DNA from: Salticus scenicus
Lineage: Eukaryota; Arthropoda; Arachnida; Araneae; Salticidae
Assembly: GCA_963930645.1 (NCBI GenBank)
Contig: OZ005649.1
Span: 78,057,626 to 78,121,625 of the forward strand
Length of the DNA: 64,000 nt
Reading direction: 5' to 3'
The notes under the pieces are model-generated. The model was not told where the DNA came from, ran no database searches, and worked only from the letters and a program-made list of their open reading frames with translations. The translations under genes and the position numbers were made by a program. This document shows, in pieces, positions 46,922 to 57,177 of this stretch (its first letter is position 1; every line of letters starts with the position of its first letter).

Positions 46922-48139
46922 TTAAGTTATATTACTGAATAATAATGCATATGTAAGTATCGTCCCGAATGATCCAAGAATAACGTTTCTTTTTATACGC
47001 AATAAGCCCCAAACAGTCATTGAAATTTCTTCGTCACAATTTGCAAGGAATCTTAAATATGAAGAAATTAGCTGAGGATTATCCTCTTGCAGTCTTTTAG
47101 ACTCCGCTTTAATTAATAATGAAGCTTCATTAACACGAGAAGCAGATAATGTCATTGCAATGTTGTTGCTGAAGCTAATTATAATTGTACATATCATTGA
47201 TGCATCAGGTATAGATTCATTTGGTTTTATAATGATCGCCAAACCCGCATAAAGCAAAACACCATTGTTCAAAAAAGTTAAAAATATTAAAAATCCAAAA
47301 TTAGAGTCAGTAAACACTATAAAAGACTTTAATTCGTCATAAATGAAAGTTAGTTTGTTATAGTTATGTCTTTGTAAACATTTTAACAATGAATGGAAAT
47401 TCAAAATTAGATTCTTCAATTCATAGCAGGTTACAACGTAAAAAATTGAAAATATATTTATAGGCATAAAAAGAAAAAAAAAATTAACATACATTGTAGC
47501 AAGAGTAATTATGTATTGGACAATCATGTTTTTAGGCTGATAATTAAAAATAGCCATTTTGAGCAGATCATTAGCAATCAACATATACATCCCATAGATA
47601 AACATAAATGCATTTAGAAAAATAATAAATATACACCAAATAATTATCCAATAAGGTATATATGATATTTTCGTATCACTGTGAAGTATGTGACGTACTT
47701 TTTTTTTAAAATCATGCAACTTATTTAAGCATTTGTATAAATGAACTCGAACCGACGTGTGTACACTAATTGTCACTACAGTCGCTACTAGGCCTTTTAG
47801 GGAAATTTCTTTATGATTTAATAATAATGAAATATTCTGAAGTATTAAAAAAAGAAATAAGGTAATGTTTAGAATTAAAATGACTATTTTATACAAATTA
47901 CAATTAATATTATTCTTACTGTGAATAGAGCTGCGGTAACTTTTTTTCGATAGCATACACAGTGCAGACAGATAAAATAACACTTGGTAAATATATTTTC
48001 TTGTGTCAAATTTCATGATGTTTGAATCATTAACAATTACGTACGTTAGAATATTATTATAAACAAAACAATTTAACGATCTTTTAAATATTTTTTTAGA
48101 ATTATTTTTTGAAATTTTACAAAAAAATATGTTGAGCAT
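46922..48139 (-). CDS. Gustatory-receptor-like chemoreceptor, intact, 405 aa
   Basis: Probable seven-transmembrane ligand-gated receptor of the insect-type gustatory receptor family, expected in the membrane of chemosensory cells. The single uninterrupted frame has hydrophobic segments at about residues 48-64, 82-107, 113-130, 161-188, 206-239, 278-303, 312-332 and a final one at 385-401. The C-terminus reads FGTILTYALLFSN, matching the TY-hydrophobic signature of this family's last helix, and length near 400 is usual. Before it lie SNNIAMTLSASRV and a charged intracellular helix with NCDEEIS, both conserved in the two pseudogene copies. Start: Met1 at 48139 gives the longest frame. Met42 (48016) aligns with the first Met of copy 1 and is an equally good start. 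No intron is needed, though an upstream exon cannot be excluded. Ligand unknown. Confidence 0.85.
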   Translation of the reverse strand: MLNIFFCKISKNNSKKIFKRSLNCFVYNNILTYVIVNDSNIMKFDTRKYIYQVLFYLSALCMLSKKSYRSSIHSKNNINCNLYKIVILILNITLFLFLILQNISLLLNHKEISLKGLVATVVTISVHTSVRVHLYKCLNKLHDFKKKVRHILHSDTKISYIPYWIIIWCIFIIFLNAFMFIYGMYMLIANDLLKMAIFNYQPKNMIVQYIITLATMYVNFFFLFMPINIFSIFYVVTCYELKNLILNFHSLLKCLQRHNYNKLTFIYDELKSFIVFTDSNFGFLIFLTFLNNGVLLYAGLAIIIKPNESIPDASMICTIIISFSNNIAMTLSASRVNEASLLIKAESKRLQEDNPQLISSYLRFLANCDEEISMTVWGLLRIKRNVILGSFGTILTYALLFSNIT

Positions 48140-48200
48140 TTATTTCGATGACATTATTAATAACAAGTCTTCTTCACATAATTGTTATATCGCTTGATAA

Positions 48201-49522
48201 TTTCCAATGAGTAATTTTTTTTTTTTTTTAATTGAAAAAAAAATGAATCTTTAATTACAATAAAAATATTTACTTTAACTTAATAACAATATAGAAATTT
48301 TAACAATCATTTATTAAATATAAGAATATGAAATTCTATACTTTGTTATTTTCATACAGTTATAGTTCAACATTAAAATTGAATATACTTTAAAATTTTT
48401 CAAAAGAAAGAAAAATAAATCTAAAATTTTTTCATAAAACTGAAAGAACTGTTTTAAATTCATTTAAAATATTTACATTATGATTTTTAATCTCATACAA
48501 AATTTATGAAAATTAAGCAGAAGTATTATAGAATCCACACGAATAGTTTCATGACTGCATTGAAACTAAGAAATTCTACTGCAGAATTTTTTATGCTTTT
48601 GGAAAATCGATAAAAACCACTTACTGTTTTCGACTATAATAATTAATATTTCTATATAAAATGCGTGTGCTTTCTAACAGAAATCAATAATAATTCAAAC
48701 TTTTCGTTATGAAAATATAATATTTACTGCTTGTTATTAACATTTTGTTTGCAAATAATTTAGTCCGTTTTCGAAATACGCTTTTGCTAATCGATATCTA
48801 TTGACTCAATTGAAAATGACATTCTGCAAATTTGACAGTAAAAATGAAATAAAATAAATAAATGAAAGATAAAAGACTAGTAGAATTGATATACTTGCAT
48901 ATGAAACAGTGTTTCAAAAAAATAAAATAAAATAAATAAAAGTAAATAAATAAATAAATAAATAAATAATATTCAAATAAACTTAATCGGGATTGTATTG
49001 AGATGTTGCAAACGCTTGCTCCATTTTAGTTCTAGAGGAGATTTTATTGCAAAATGGAATTATTATTTTTTTCGTGTATGGTAATGGCAGATCTCGTTCA
49101 AAAATAAAGATTAAAAAAAAAAAATGTATTTGAATCTCATTGGATTACACGGGTAAGGAGAAAGGATCTGTCTAGTCTTAAAAATGTTTTATGACACGTT
49201 TCCGAATGATAGCTTTGGAATTAATTTTTCTATGACAACAACGGGAGTCATTTTAAGGCGGGAGAAATGTAATTTATAAAGATATTATCAGCAGCCGCGT
49301 TGGCTCAGGACAATTTATATGATAGTTATATAATTTAATTTTTCATTCCTTATTTATACATTCAATAGTAATATTTTTGAAGTGCTAGCAATTATTCTTA
49401 TAAAATTCTTGTAAATTGTAAATCTAATACTGTTTTTTTTAAAGTAAATACTTGTTGAGTCAGGATCTTAGTCTTATGTTGTTTATAAAAAATTAAATTC
49501 ATGATAAAAATTAGCGACCAAA

Positions 49523-49557
<35 letters not shown>

Positions 49558-49889
49558 AAAAATGTGGTGTGTATTTCAATAATTTTGCTGACGACTGTAC
49601 TTCGATAAATTTCCAGAAATTTTATGAGAACTTTACAAAAATTAGTTTGGATAAAATACAATGATTTAATTTCTTGTCTAGCTTTGCTACATGATGTTTG
49701 GAGCTAATAAAAATAGTTTGTACTTGAAAATATATCACGTTTTGCATTAAATATTTATATTTCCAAGACAATATAAATCTAAGTTGTTTGTGAAACAGCA
49801 ATAAGAAAAAATAAGAAAAATTGTAGCTAGTGTCCGAAAATTTACATAAAAGAAGCATGGACAAAAAATTTTGAAGCAACAAACCCAAC
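48201..49889. other. No gene recognised
   Basis: AT-rich with (AAAT)n at about 48935-48968 and a ~33-base poly(A) at 49526-49555. GCCGCGTTGGCTCAGGACA at 49298-49316 looks like the start of a tRNA-derived SINE (box A) but has no box B after it. Confidence 0.5.
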
Positions 49890-50972
49890 ATTTAAAGAAT
49901 GAAAAAAGAAAAAGAATATCTTCCAAAAAGAAAAAAATTAGTACAAAAGTAAACTCTAAATACAGAATGATGTAAACAGAAATCAAATTAATTTAGAATT
50001 ATAATCTCTTTATGCAAAAAGCATATCAGGATTAAATGTTAGTGCAAGAGTTTAAGAGATTTAAGCATAATCATGTATCAATATTATTTTGCTGAAGAAA
50101 ATTTACTATATTATTAAATACAATTTATAACATCAATCAATTATATATATATATATATATATATAAACATTTATATAAAAAATGAAATAGCAATTTCAGA
50201 ATAGAAAATACAGCTGTTAGAAAATTCCACAAATATTGCTTCATTTTTAAAACAAACGAAAAAGTTTTTGCTTATTATTTTCTGAACTTTATTTGGTAAC
50301 GAAAAGTAATTTTGTATCATTATTTACAAAGAATACAATATTTCATTATATTTTTTGGTTATACAAAACAGTACATTTAAAATAGTAATATTAAGTAATA
50401 GTAATATTTCATATCAGCTTATTTGAGACAAAATATATGCAAATAATATAATTAAGAATTAATTAAAAATCTATGACAGCATTTTTATTTCATATCATCA
50501 AATAATAGTAAAAGTCAAGTTATTATGAAATACGAGTACCGATGTTTGATACTGAAAAAACAGCAGATTAAAAAATACCACAATTTGTTCATTACCTTAT
50601 ACTAAAGGAAAAATGTTCTTTCAATAATTTGACGTTTTATTATCACCCCTTTCTGGACTTTAATGAAAAAAGAAAAAGAAAAAGAAAAACTGTAATAAAA
50701 AGGTAGTTTTTGTACCATTATTTAGATGTAGAGCGCTATTAATATTTTTATAATCGATTACACAAAGCATAAAATTATTTTTATAATATCAGTACTAAAG
50801 ATAATAAAAAAATAAAATACTAAGGAAATATGCGCTTTGTAGATTAATCTAAAATTGAATGGATATGCTGATATCATAAATATTTTTCATAAGGCACACG
50901 TTTGATAAGAAACCAAATCCAATTAAAAAGTTTTCTATGATATTAAAGTTAAGTCATCATTTCAATGCTTAA

Positions 50973-51426
50973 GGGGACTGTCTACTTATCGTCTCCGGAA
51001 GCCGCAGCCAATGTTATTCTATAGGGAATTTTGCCCCGTTATAACTCATTAATGAATGTATATATTTAAATTCCGTTTTCACATTCAGAAAATTCACAAC
51101 TGTTAAACAATTTATCGCTTTCTAAAAATTGATCTTCTTAATTTTTAAGATTTTATTTATAAGTTTAAAAATTTAAAATTTCACGTTGTGAAAATTTACA
51201 TTTTAGAACCTCAAAATAACGTATTAAATAAATAAATAAATAATAAATAAATAAATAAATACATTTTTAGAAAGCGATAAATTGTTAATTAGTTGTGATT
51301 TTTTTGAATCTGAAAACGGAATAAAAAAAAAAAAAAAATACATTCATTAATAAACTACAACGGGGCAAAATTCTCCATAAAATAACACTGGCCTTGGATT
51401 TCGGGAACGATAAGTATAGAACCGTA
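50973..51426. mobile_element. TTAA-flanked MITE with ~165-bp TIRs
   Basis: Both ends lie next to TTAA (50969-50972, 51427-51430). The inverted arms share CTTATCGT, GAATTTTGCCCCGTT, ATTAATGAATGTAT, ATTCCGTTTTCA.ATTCA, ATCACAACT and AACAATTTATCGCTTTCTA. A TTAA target is the piggyBac pattern. The outermost bases differ between the ends (GGGGACTGTCTA against TACGGTTCTATA), so the exact termini are uncertain. There is no coding capacity. Confidence 0.72.
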
Positions 51427-51478
51427 TTAATATTTTCCACTTATAATTTACATTGAATATTAAATTCTTCGTTATATG

Positions 51479-51602
51479 ATATGTGGTAACAATCTCCACA
51501 GTGGCTTTGGAGCCCCACTTTAAAGGTTAAAAACGCTCAAAACCGCTGCATAGTGGTGAGTGGCCTCCTTCTGTCTTAGAATCTTAGCATATGTGGTAAC
51601 AA
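51479..51602. mobile_element. 96-bp insert bounded by 14-bp direct repeats
   Basis: ATATGTGGTAACAA occurs at 51479-51492 and again at 51589-51602. Between them are 96 bases of distinctly higher GC (including GGCTTTGGAGCCCCAC and GTGGTGAGTGGCCTCC), unlike the flanks. A 14-base duplication is the size left by target-primed retroposition, so the insert may be a reverse-transcribed small RNA or a short SINE. There is no poly(A) tail and the source RNA is not recognised. Confidence 0.55.
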
Positions 51603-51656
51603 AAATATGCTGATTTTTTTTTTTTAAATATCCATGGGATTATTCTATTGTTATAT

Positions 51657-52200
51657 TATCAAATAATAATGTATAAGTAAGTATTGTCTCGAAAAATCTA
51701 AATATATATATATATATATATTAATCTTCAGACAGTCGTTGAAATTTTTTAATCACAATTTTGAAGAAATCTTGATGTAAAGATATGAGTTGAGGATTAC
51801 CCTTTTGCACCATTTTGGAATCTGATTTAATTAATAATGAGGCTACATTAACACTAGAAGCAGGTATAGTCATAGAAATATTATTGCTGAAGCTCATTAT
51901 AATTGTACATATCAATGTTACACAAGTTTTTTGCTTCGTTTAATTTTAGAACGAACATGAAACCTGTGTAAAGATACACATATAACTATAAATAAGCGTA
52001 ACAAATATTAAGGTATCAAAATTTAAGTCAAGATACAGATTTTATTTCACGGTAAATGAAAGTTAATTTGTTATAGTCATACCTTTGACAACATATTATT
52101 AGTGAATAGAAGTTCAAAGTATGTTCGTTTCATTTTATTTTATTTTTTAATTTCATTGCAGGTGACAACGTATAAAACATAAAACATATTAATGTGTAAC
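51657..52200 (-). pseudogene. Decayed gustatory-receptor-like gene (copy 3)
   Basis: The minus-strand translation of 51780-51915 matches the intact receptor over MICTIIISFSNNIAM...QLIS (here with SSVNVASLLIKSDSK). After QLIS the frame shifts, so the NCDEEIS helix is read out of frame. The region encoding the final helix has been replaced by a (TA)n tract at about 51703-51721. Upstream, 51980-52200 retains only scattered nucleotide matches (GTAAATGAAAGTTAATTTGT; GCAGGTGACAACGTA), and a TTTTATTTTATTTT insertion interrupts it near 52135. The N-terminal half is absent. Clearly non-functional. Confidence 0.8.
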
Positions 52201-52359
52201 ACATCAATGGCTTGAAACATTTAAAATATTTGAAAAAAAAAAAAAAAATCAGTTTCATTTTAAAAATAGTAATTTTTGTGACTTCCCCATCTTAAAATTG
52301 AATTTTCGATCTTCTACTACTTTTTCTAGTGGTGAAAGGCTTAAAAATGGTAAGCAACA

Positions 52360-52406
<47 letters not shown>

Positions 52407-52460
52407 CAGTAGATAATATTTGTTTTCTTTAATATTACTAACCACCAAGCTATTTTTTAT

Positions 52461-52479
52461 TTTAAAAGAAAATCTATTT

Positions 52480-52523
<44 letters not shown>

Positions 52524-52542
52524 AAATAGATTTTCTTTTAAA
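52461..52542. repeat. Near-perfect 82-bp palindrome
   Basis: Arms of about 28 bases (starting TTTAAAAGAAAATCTA) are exact inverted copies around an (AT)n core. The left arm aligns with paralogous sequence at about 54968-55000, but the right arm has no counterpart there. Confidence 0.9.
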
Positions 52543-52660
52543 TTCCGATACATGGATAAAAGACTTTAATTTAAAGCATAACAGTATTATATATATATAT
52601 ATATATATAATACTGTTATGCTTTAAATTAATGTCTTTTATCCATGTATCGGAATTTAAA
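52537..52660. repeat. Near-perfect 124-bp palindrome
   Basis: It directly abuts and slightly overlaps the previous palindrome. Arms of about 53 bases (starting TTTAAATTCCGATACATGG) are inverted copies with one mismatch around an (AT)n core. Here the right arm is the one with a paralogue, near 55000-55055. Confidence 0.9.
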
Positions 52661-52745
52661 CTAACAATACAATACAATGACATGTAAAATTATGAAAACT
52701 TTTATGTTACTTTTGCAGATAAAAGTTATAGTTTCACTTTTTGTA

Positions 52746-53239
52746 CAGCGTAATTATAATTAAAGTTACGATTTCAAAACGCTATAATTTTAAAACTACC
52801 CATCAGAGCAATTTGAAATTTCATCAGAGCAATCGTCAGGCAATGAAATTTTGTTTGGCAAAAAAAAAAAAAAGTTCCAAACTGTGCCGTTAATTATCCG
52901 TTAAGTATTTGTTTCATGAATCTCGTCTTTTTCTCTTTTCACTGTGACTGTTCCGCTGTAAACAAGTATTCTTGTCTTTTTGTTAAAAAATATTGTAGTA
53001 AACCCTTGAAGTCTATTGTTTCCTAATATTCCATTGTGTTGCTAACAACATTCCTGCGTTTAATCAGTCCATTTAGGCATTTTCCGTGCCATTACTCTGA
53101 CAGCGCCATCTATAGGAACATGTTGGGACAACTTTTTTCTTCCCCCAAACAAAATTTCATTGCCTCACGATTGCTCTGATAAAATATCAAATCGCACTTA
53201 TCGCGTTTTGAAATCGTAACTTTAATTATAATTACCCTG
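52746..53239. mobile_element. TA-flanked MITE with ~110-bp TIRs
   Basis: The ends CAGCGTAATTATAATTAAAG and, inverted, CAGGGTAATTATAATTAAAG are bordered by TA (52744-52745, 53240-53241). The arms continue with TTACGATTTCAAAACGC, CAGAGCAATCGT.AGGCAATG and AAATTTTGTTTGG. The interior is less AT-biased and has no frame. The terminal bases resemble those of 57030-57840 (CAGGGT...ATAATTAAAGT), pointing to related Tc1/mariner-type elements. The paralogue near 55110-55160 lacks it. Confidence 0.82.
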
Positions 53240-53529
53240 TACATAAAAATGTTATATATATATATATATATATATAAATATATAAAAGAAAGAAAGAAAA
53301 TATATAAAGATGTATATGATAAGTTGCAAAAATTTATTTTGAAGAGGTTTCGGTACTTTCAATATATTAAAAAAACGGTTACCGAAAGTAAAAAAGATAA
53401 CATGTATTTCCATCGAACATTTTTCGTAAAAAGATTTGATATCAAAATACAGCGTAGTTAAAAATCGTGATTTCTTTGAATTATGTCCCAAGAACAACGA
53501 TATATAGCATAATTTATATATCATGTATA

Positions 53530-53995
53530 GTAGGGTGTATAGAAAAAAAAAAACTTTTTTTTTTTAATATCAAATTTCCAATAGTGCGGAAAAGTTGCGA
53601 TATGCTATTAGTATGTGTGCAAAATTTTGTTGATCTGCATTAATATCTTCAGTTGCCTCTGGGGCTGTTTATATAAAAATTCGTTAATTTTATCGTTGTT
53701 TCAATATATATATATTTTTAAATAAGAAATTGGAATCCTCAGTTCCAATTAGGCCGAAAAATTGCCATATGGTATCCGAAGAGCGTGTGCAATTTTTTAT
53801 TGATGTGGGTCAAGGGCTTCGCTTGTCTCTACAGTTCACTTATCTGGACAAAGTTGCTCATTTTAATGATTTTTCTTCAACACCTCTAACGACTGTATTA
53901 GAATTTATTTATAATTATTTCTATTCACTTTTTTTTCTTTTCTTTTGTATGAACAAATTATGCATTTGTGCAAGTGAGCAATGTGTAAATTGTTA
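53530..53995. repeat. Tandem repeat unit 1 (partner 54430-54850)
   Basis: Blocks shared with unit 2: TTTCCAATAGTGCGGAAAAG, TAGTATGTGTGCAAAATTTT, GTTGCCTCTGGGG, AAAAATTCGTTAATTTTATC, GAGCGTGTGCAATTTTTTAT, TGATGTGGGTCAA.GGCTTC, CACTTATCTGGACAA.GTTG and ACAAATTATGCATTTGTG. Unit 1 holds about 40 extra bases before GAGCGTGTG. The higher GC in the centre hints at an old element. Confidence 0.85.
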
Positions 53996-54429
53996 AAAAA
54001 ACACGTAAATTTACGGGCCTTAGCCCGTTTAATTTTTACGGTCACGACCGTTTCTTACCTAAGAGACGGGCATACCCGCATTTTCTGATATGTCTTGATA
54101 CTGTCCGCTATACCACAAGGTTCTTAGCAGTCTTTTACCGCTTTTTGGTTTTATAACAAACATCATTGATCGTTTGTAGCACATATTTTTAAAGGAATAA
54201 TACAAAAATTGATTTATATATAGTGTGTTATTCAAAATGATACAGTACGGGCAAAACATAGAATGCGATTTTATAATCCATTTTCTTTTTCTAACGAAAG
54301 GAAGCTCCAAGAAATTGCAATTTTTGAAATAAAACTTTTTTTGGGGGGAGGAGGGGGGCACTTTTTGTTTTAAATGTTTCAAGATTATGATTTAAAATAT
54401 ATTGTAAATTGATAAATAAACTATACGTA
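53996..54429. other. Spacer between the two repeat units
   Basis: It contains a GC-richer hairpin-like piece, ACGGGCCTTAGCCCGTTTAA at 54014-54033, and a G-rich tract near 54342-54358. A 107-codon minus frame (54059-54382) has no recognisable content. Confidence 0.45.
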
Positions 54430-54589
54430 TAAAAAAAAAAAAAAAACTTTTTTTTGATATAAATTTCCAATAGTGCGGAAAAGTTGCCTTATGCTATTAT
54501 TAGTATGTGTGCAAAATTTTGTTGATCTGATTTAATAGTTGCCTCTGGGGTCGTTTATATAAAAATTCGTTAATTTTATCGTTTTTTCA

Positions 54590-54621
<32 letters not shown>

Positions 54622-54850
54622 TTATTTAAATAAGAAATTGGAATCCTTAGAGCGTGTGCAATTTTTTATTGATGTGGGTCAAAGGCTTCAGTTGTCTCTA
54701 CGATTCACTTATCTGGACAATGTTGCTCATTATAATGGTTTTCCTTCAACACTTCTAACGACTGTAATTCTTTTATTTATAATTATTTATATTAACTTTT
54801 TTTTGTATGAACAAATTATGCATTTGTGTAAGTGTGCAAAATTTTAGATT
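54430..54850. repeat. Tandem repeat unit 2 (partner 53530-53995)
   Basis: Diverged copy of unit 1 in the same orientation, with a (TA)n expansion near 54590-54616 and a deletion of about 40 bases before GAGCGTGTG. Confidence 0.85.
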
Positions 54851-54859
54851 ATCAATATT

Positions 54860-55310
54860 CCATTATTTAGCCAGTAGTGTAAGTTTTTTAAAATGGTAAA
54901 CATCATCTATGATGAAAAAAAAAATATAAAAAAAAAAATTCTTTTAATAAACAAGCTGTTTTTTTTTTAAAGAAAACCTAATTTTTAAAATTATATATAT
55001 AATACTTTTATGCATTAAATTCAAATCTTTCATCTATATATCTGAAATAAAACTAACAATACAATAAAATGACATATACAATTATGGAAACTTTGTATAT
55101 TATTAATTTTAAAGATACAAATTATAATACAGGATAATTTTATATGCATACAAATAAATGTTACTTTTCTAAAAAGAAAAATACATACAAATGAATGAAT
55201 CAAAATTTTATTTTGAAACAATTAAATGATTTGGTGTTTTCAACATGTTAAAAAACGGTTACTCAAAGTAACTAAAGTATTTTCATCCAAACTCTTTCGT
55301 AAAAAGATTT
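54860..55310. repeat. Segmental duplication copy 2 (partner 52320-53450)
   Basis: Simple, unfolded version of the sequence that is doubled into two palindromes at 52461-52660, and without the 494-bp MITE. A TACAGGATAATTTTAT stretch at 55129-55144 vaguely resembles the MITE end and could be chance or a remnant. Confidence 0.7.
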
Positions 55311-55530
55311 GTAATGGGATTATACATTTCAAACGCTTTGTGCTTCTCCCAAGGGTTCTTTTTTCAGTCATTTCAATCAGCATTATGGCGGAAAAGTGTA
55401 GTTAAATGTATGATATTTTGAGTATTATTTACGGAAAATAGTTGCGAGAATTATTTACATTTAGAACTCCTTTTTAGTTATTGCTTTCTCAATATTATTT
55501 TCCTCTTGGGTAATTTATTGTAAAAAAATA
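55310..55530. repeat. Segmental duplication, partner of 33985-34205
   Basis: Same blocks in the same order and orientation as listed for the partner. It directly continues the 54860-55310 duplication. Confidence 0.7.
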
Positions 55531-56301
55531 AATAAATAAATAAATGAAAAAAAAAAGAAGCATGAAACTAAAACATTGAGTTCAAAATATATAATTTTCA
55601 AATCGTAACATCTTCATTTTCCTTAAGTTAAGTTTTTGACAGTTTGGTTTGTTTCTTTTAATTTGGAAATTTAGTTTTGAACAGCTGAAGTTCTAATCAC
55701 ACACACAAATCATTTGATAAAATATTTTTATAAACTGAATAGTAATTACGTGTACATAACAAACAAACAAACAAAGTAAAGAAATGAAGAGAAATAAAAA
55801 CAATGACAATAGTAATAAAAAAATTGAGTTGAAATATTTTTAACGTATTGATAATTATATAAGATAAAAATTAAGCATGGCATGGTAATGCAAAAGATTT
55901 AGCAACAAATGTATCGAGTTAAAAAATGAATATTTAAGTTAAAGAAAAGAAATCATAAATATAAATTTTCTGTCTATATTAATGAAAAAAAAAACAGTCT
56001 TGTAATTCTTAATTTGTTTTTCAATAAATATAAAAGTTATTAATTTTTCAGGAATAAAAAAATTTAAGACAATAATAATATAGTAAATTTTTAGATGCAT
56101 TTGTACATAACAAAGGTAAATATTTTTAAAATTGGGCTTTATTGCAGAAACTTTCATAATATTTTCAGAAAAAAAATGTTTATTTATTTTAAAACATTTT
56201 ATAATTCAATATTTTTTTAAAACAACAAATTTCATTTTCAGAGAAAGTTTTATAAATTTAAAATATTAAAAATTTCCACGATAAATCTAATTACTGTAAA
56301 C

Positions 56302-56336
<35 letters not shown>

Positions 56337-56751
56337 GCACTATGTTCGATAATACATGAGACTAAAGAATTAAATTTTCATCGAACACAGTCTGAGATCC
56401 TCAGTTAAAGAGCCATTTTTATTTTCTCGTTGAACTATATTTTTTATGTAAAAGTTAGAAAACTTTATGGAATAATAACCTATTTTATAACACAAATAAT
56501 GTATTATTGTATAAGAAAAGAAAAATATGGTATAAATATTTTAATAAGCAAATTTGATAGTATATATACTTATTTTTCATAACTTACTTCAAAATCTTTT
56601 AATATAACTGATACCATAATTTTCTATTTAAGATAAAAAACAATTCACCATTTAATCTGAAATATAATAATTTATGTTATTATTTATATATTTAATTTTG
56701 TGCGATAAAAGTTATAAACTAATGATTATGTAAACTACATTTATCAATTAT
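55531..56751. other. AT-rich; contains a duplicated block
   Basis: Positions 55810-56190 are paralogous to 57845-58195. A ~33-base poly(A) lies at about 56306-56334. No gene was seen. Confidence 0.6.
55810..56190. repeat. Segmental duplication, partner of 57845-58195
   Basis: Shared blocks: TTAATTTTTCAGGAA (TATAAATTTTTCAGGAA in the partner), TAATATAGTAA.TTT, GATGCATTTGTAC (GACGCATTTGTAC in the partner), AA.GGTAA.TATTT, TTTCATAATATTTTCA. Same orientation, offset about 2.0 kb. Confidence 0.75.
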
Positions 56752-56981
56752 CCCTTTGCCGACTCTAACGCCGTAAACATAGTTGCCAAATTTAGAGACT
56801 TATTTTTTCAGCTAAATCTAGTACTTTGGAAAAAATGGTATTTGATATACATAATCAAAGAATAACCTTCGAAGTAATTAGGCAATCGTTACAATTTAAA
56901 TTTAGTGATGGATGTTGGATGAAAAAGTCCCTAAATTTGACGACGACCAGAGTAGTGAAGTTAAACAGGACCGACAAAGGG
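56752..56981. mobile_element. piggyBac-like MITE, 230 bp
   Basis: The ends CCCTTTGCCGACTC and, inverted, CCCTTTGTCGGTCC sit next to TTAT (56748-56751) and TTAA (56982-56985); one substitution would explain the left flank. Inward symmetry continues with CAAATTTAGAGACT/CAAATTTAGGGACT. TTAA targets and CCC ends are the piggyBac pattern. Confidence 0.65.
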
Positions 56982-57029
56982 TTAAAAAACAATTAAGTGT
57001 ACATGACAAAATCTTTCTCTCTATGTATA

Positions 57030-57136
57030 CAGGGTGGCCATAATTAAAGTGACAGTGTTCTGTAAAGTGATCTAATTACGCGAATGGCGCCAAATTTTGT
57101 AAGATGATTTAACAAGACGGGGGCCGAAGGATTCCA

Positions 57137-57177
<41 letters not shown>

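Larger units (their letters stand above)
44940..48200. repeat. Tandem duplication copy A carrying the intact receptor
   Basis: The receptor gene and its downstream flank (to the left, since the gene is on the minus strand) are matched by 49890-52230 at an offset of about 4.75-4.8 kb. Matching landmarks include AAATACAGAATAATGT (45177), AGAAGCATATTCG (45248), AAATAGCAGTTTTCTACAGA (45434), AAAAACAGCTGAATAAAAAA (46000), and the coding sequence itself. Confidence 0.75.
49890..52230. repeat. Tandem duplication copy B with decayed receptor
   Basis: Diverged partner of 44940-48200, in the same orientation. Landmarks: AAATACAGAATGATGT (49958), AAAGCATATCAGG (50018), AAATAGCAATTTC.AGA (50186), AAAAACAGCAGATTAAAAAA (50556), TATCATAAATATTTTTCATAAG (50873), then the receptor pseudogene. 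It has since gained the MITE at 50973-51426 and the small insert at 51493-51588. Confidence 0.75.
52320..53450. repeat. Segmental duplication copy 1 (partner 54860-55310)
   Basis: It matches 54860-55310: AAGAAAA.CTA.TTTTT, TTATATATA, ATGC.TTAAATT, AACTAACAATACAATA.AAT, GACAT, ATTATG.AAACTTT and, after the MITE, TTAAAAAACGGTTAC..AAAGTA and TTTCGTAAAAAGATTTG. The offset drops from about 2.38 kb to about 1.89 kb across the 494-bp MITE, as expected if the MITE inserted only here. Confidence 0.75.

Noticed and set aside
49298..49316. tRNA box-A-like GCCGCGTTGGCTCAGG
   Set aside because: No box B or cloverleaf follows; at most a truncated SINE head.
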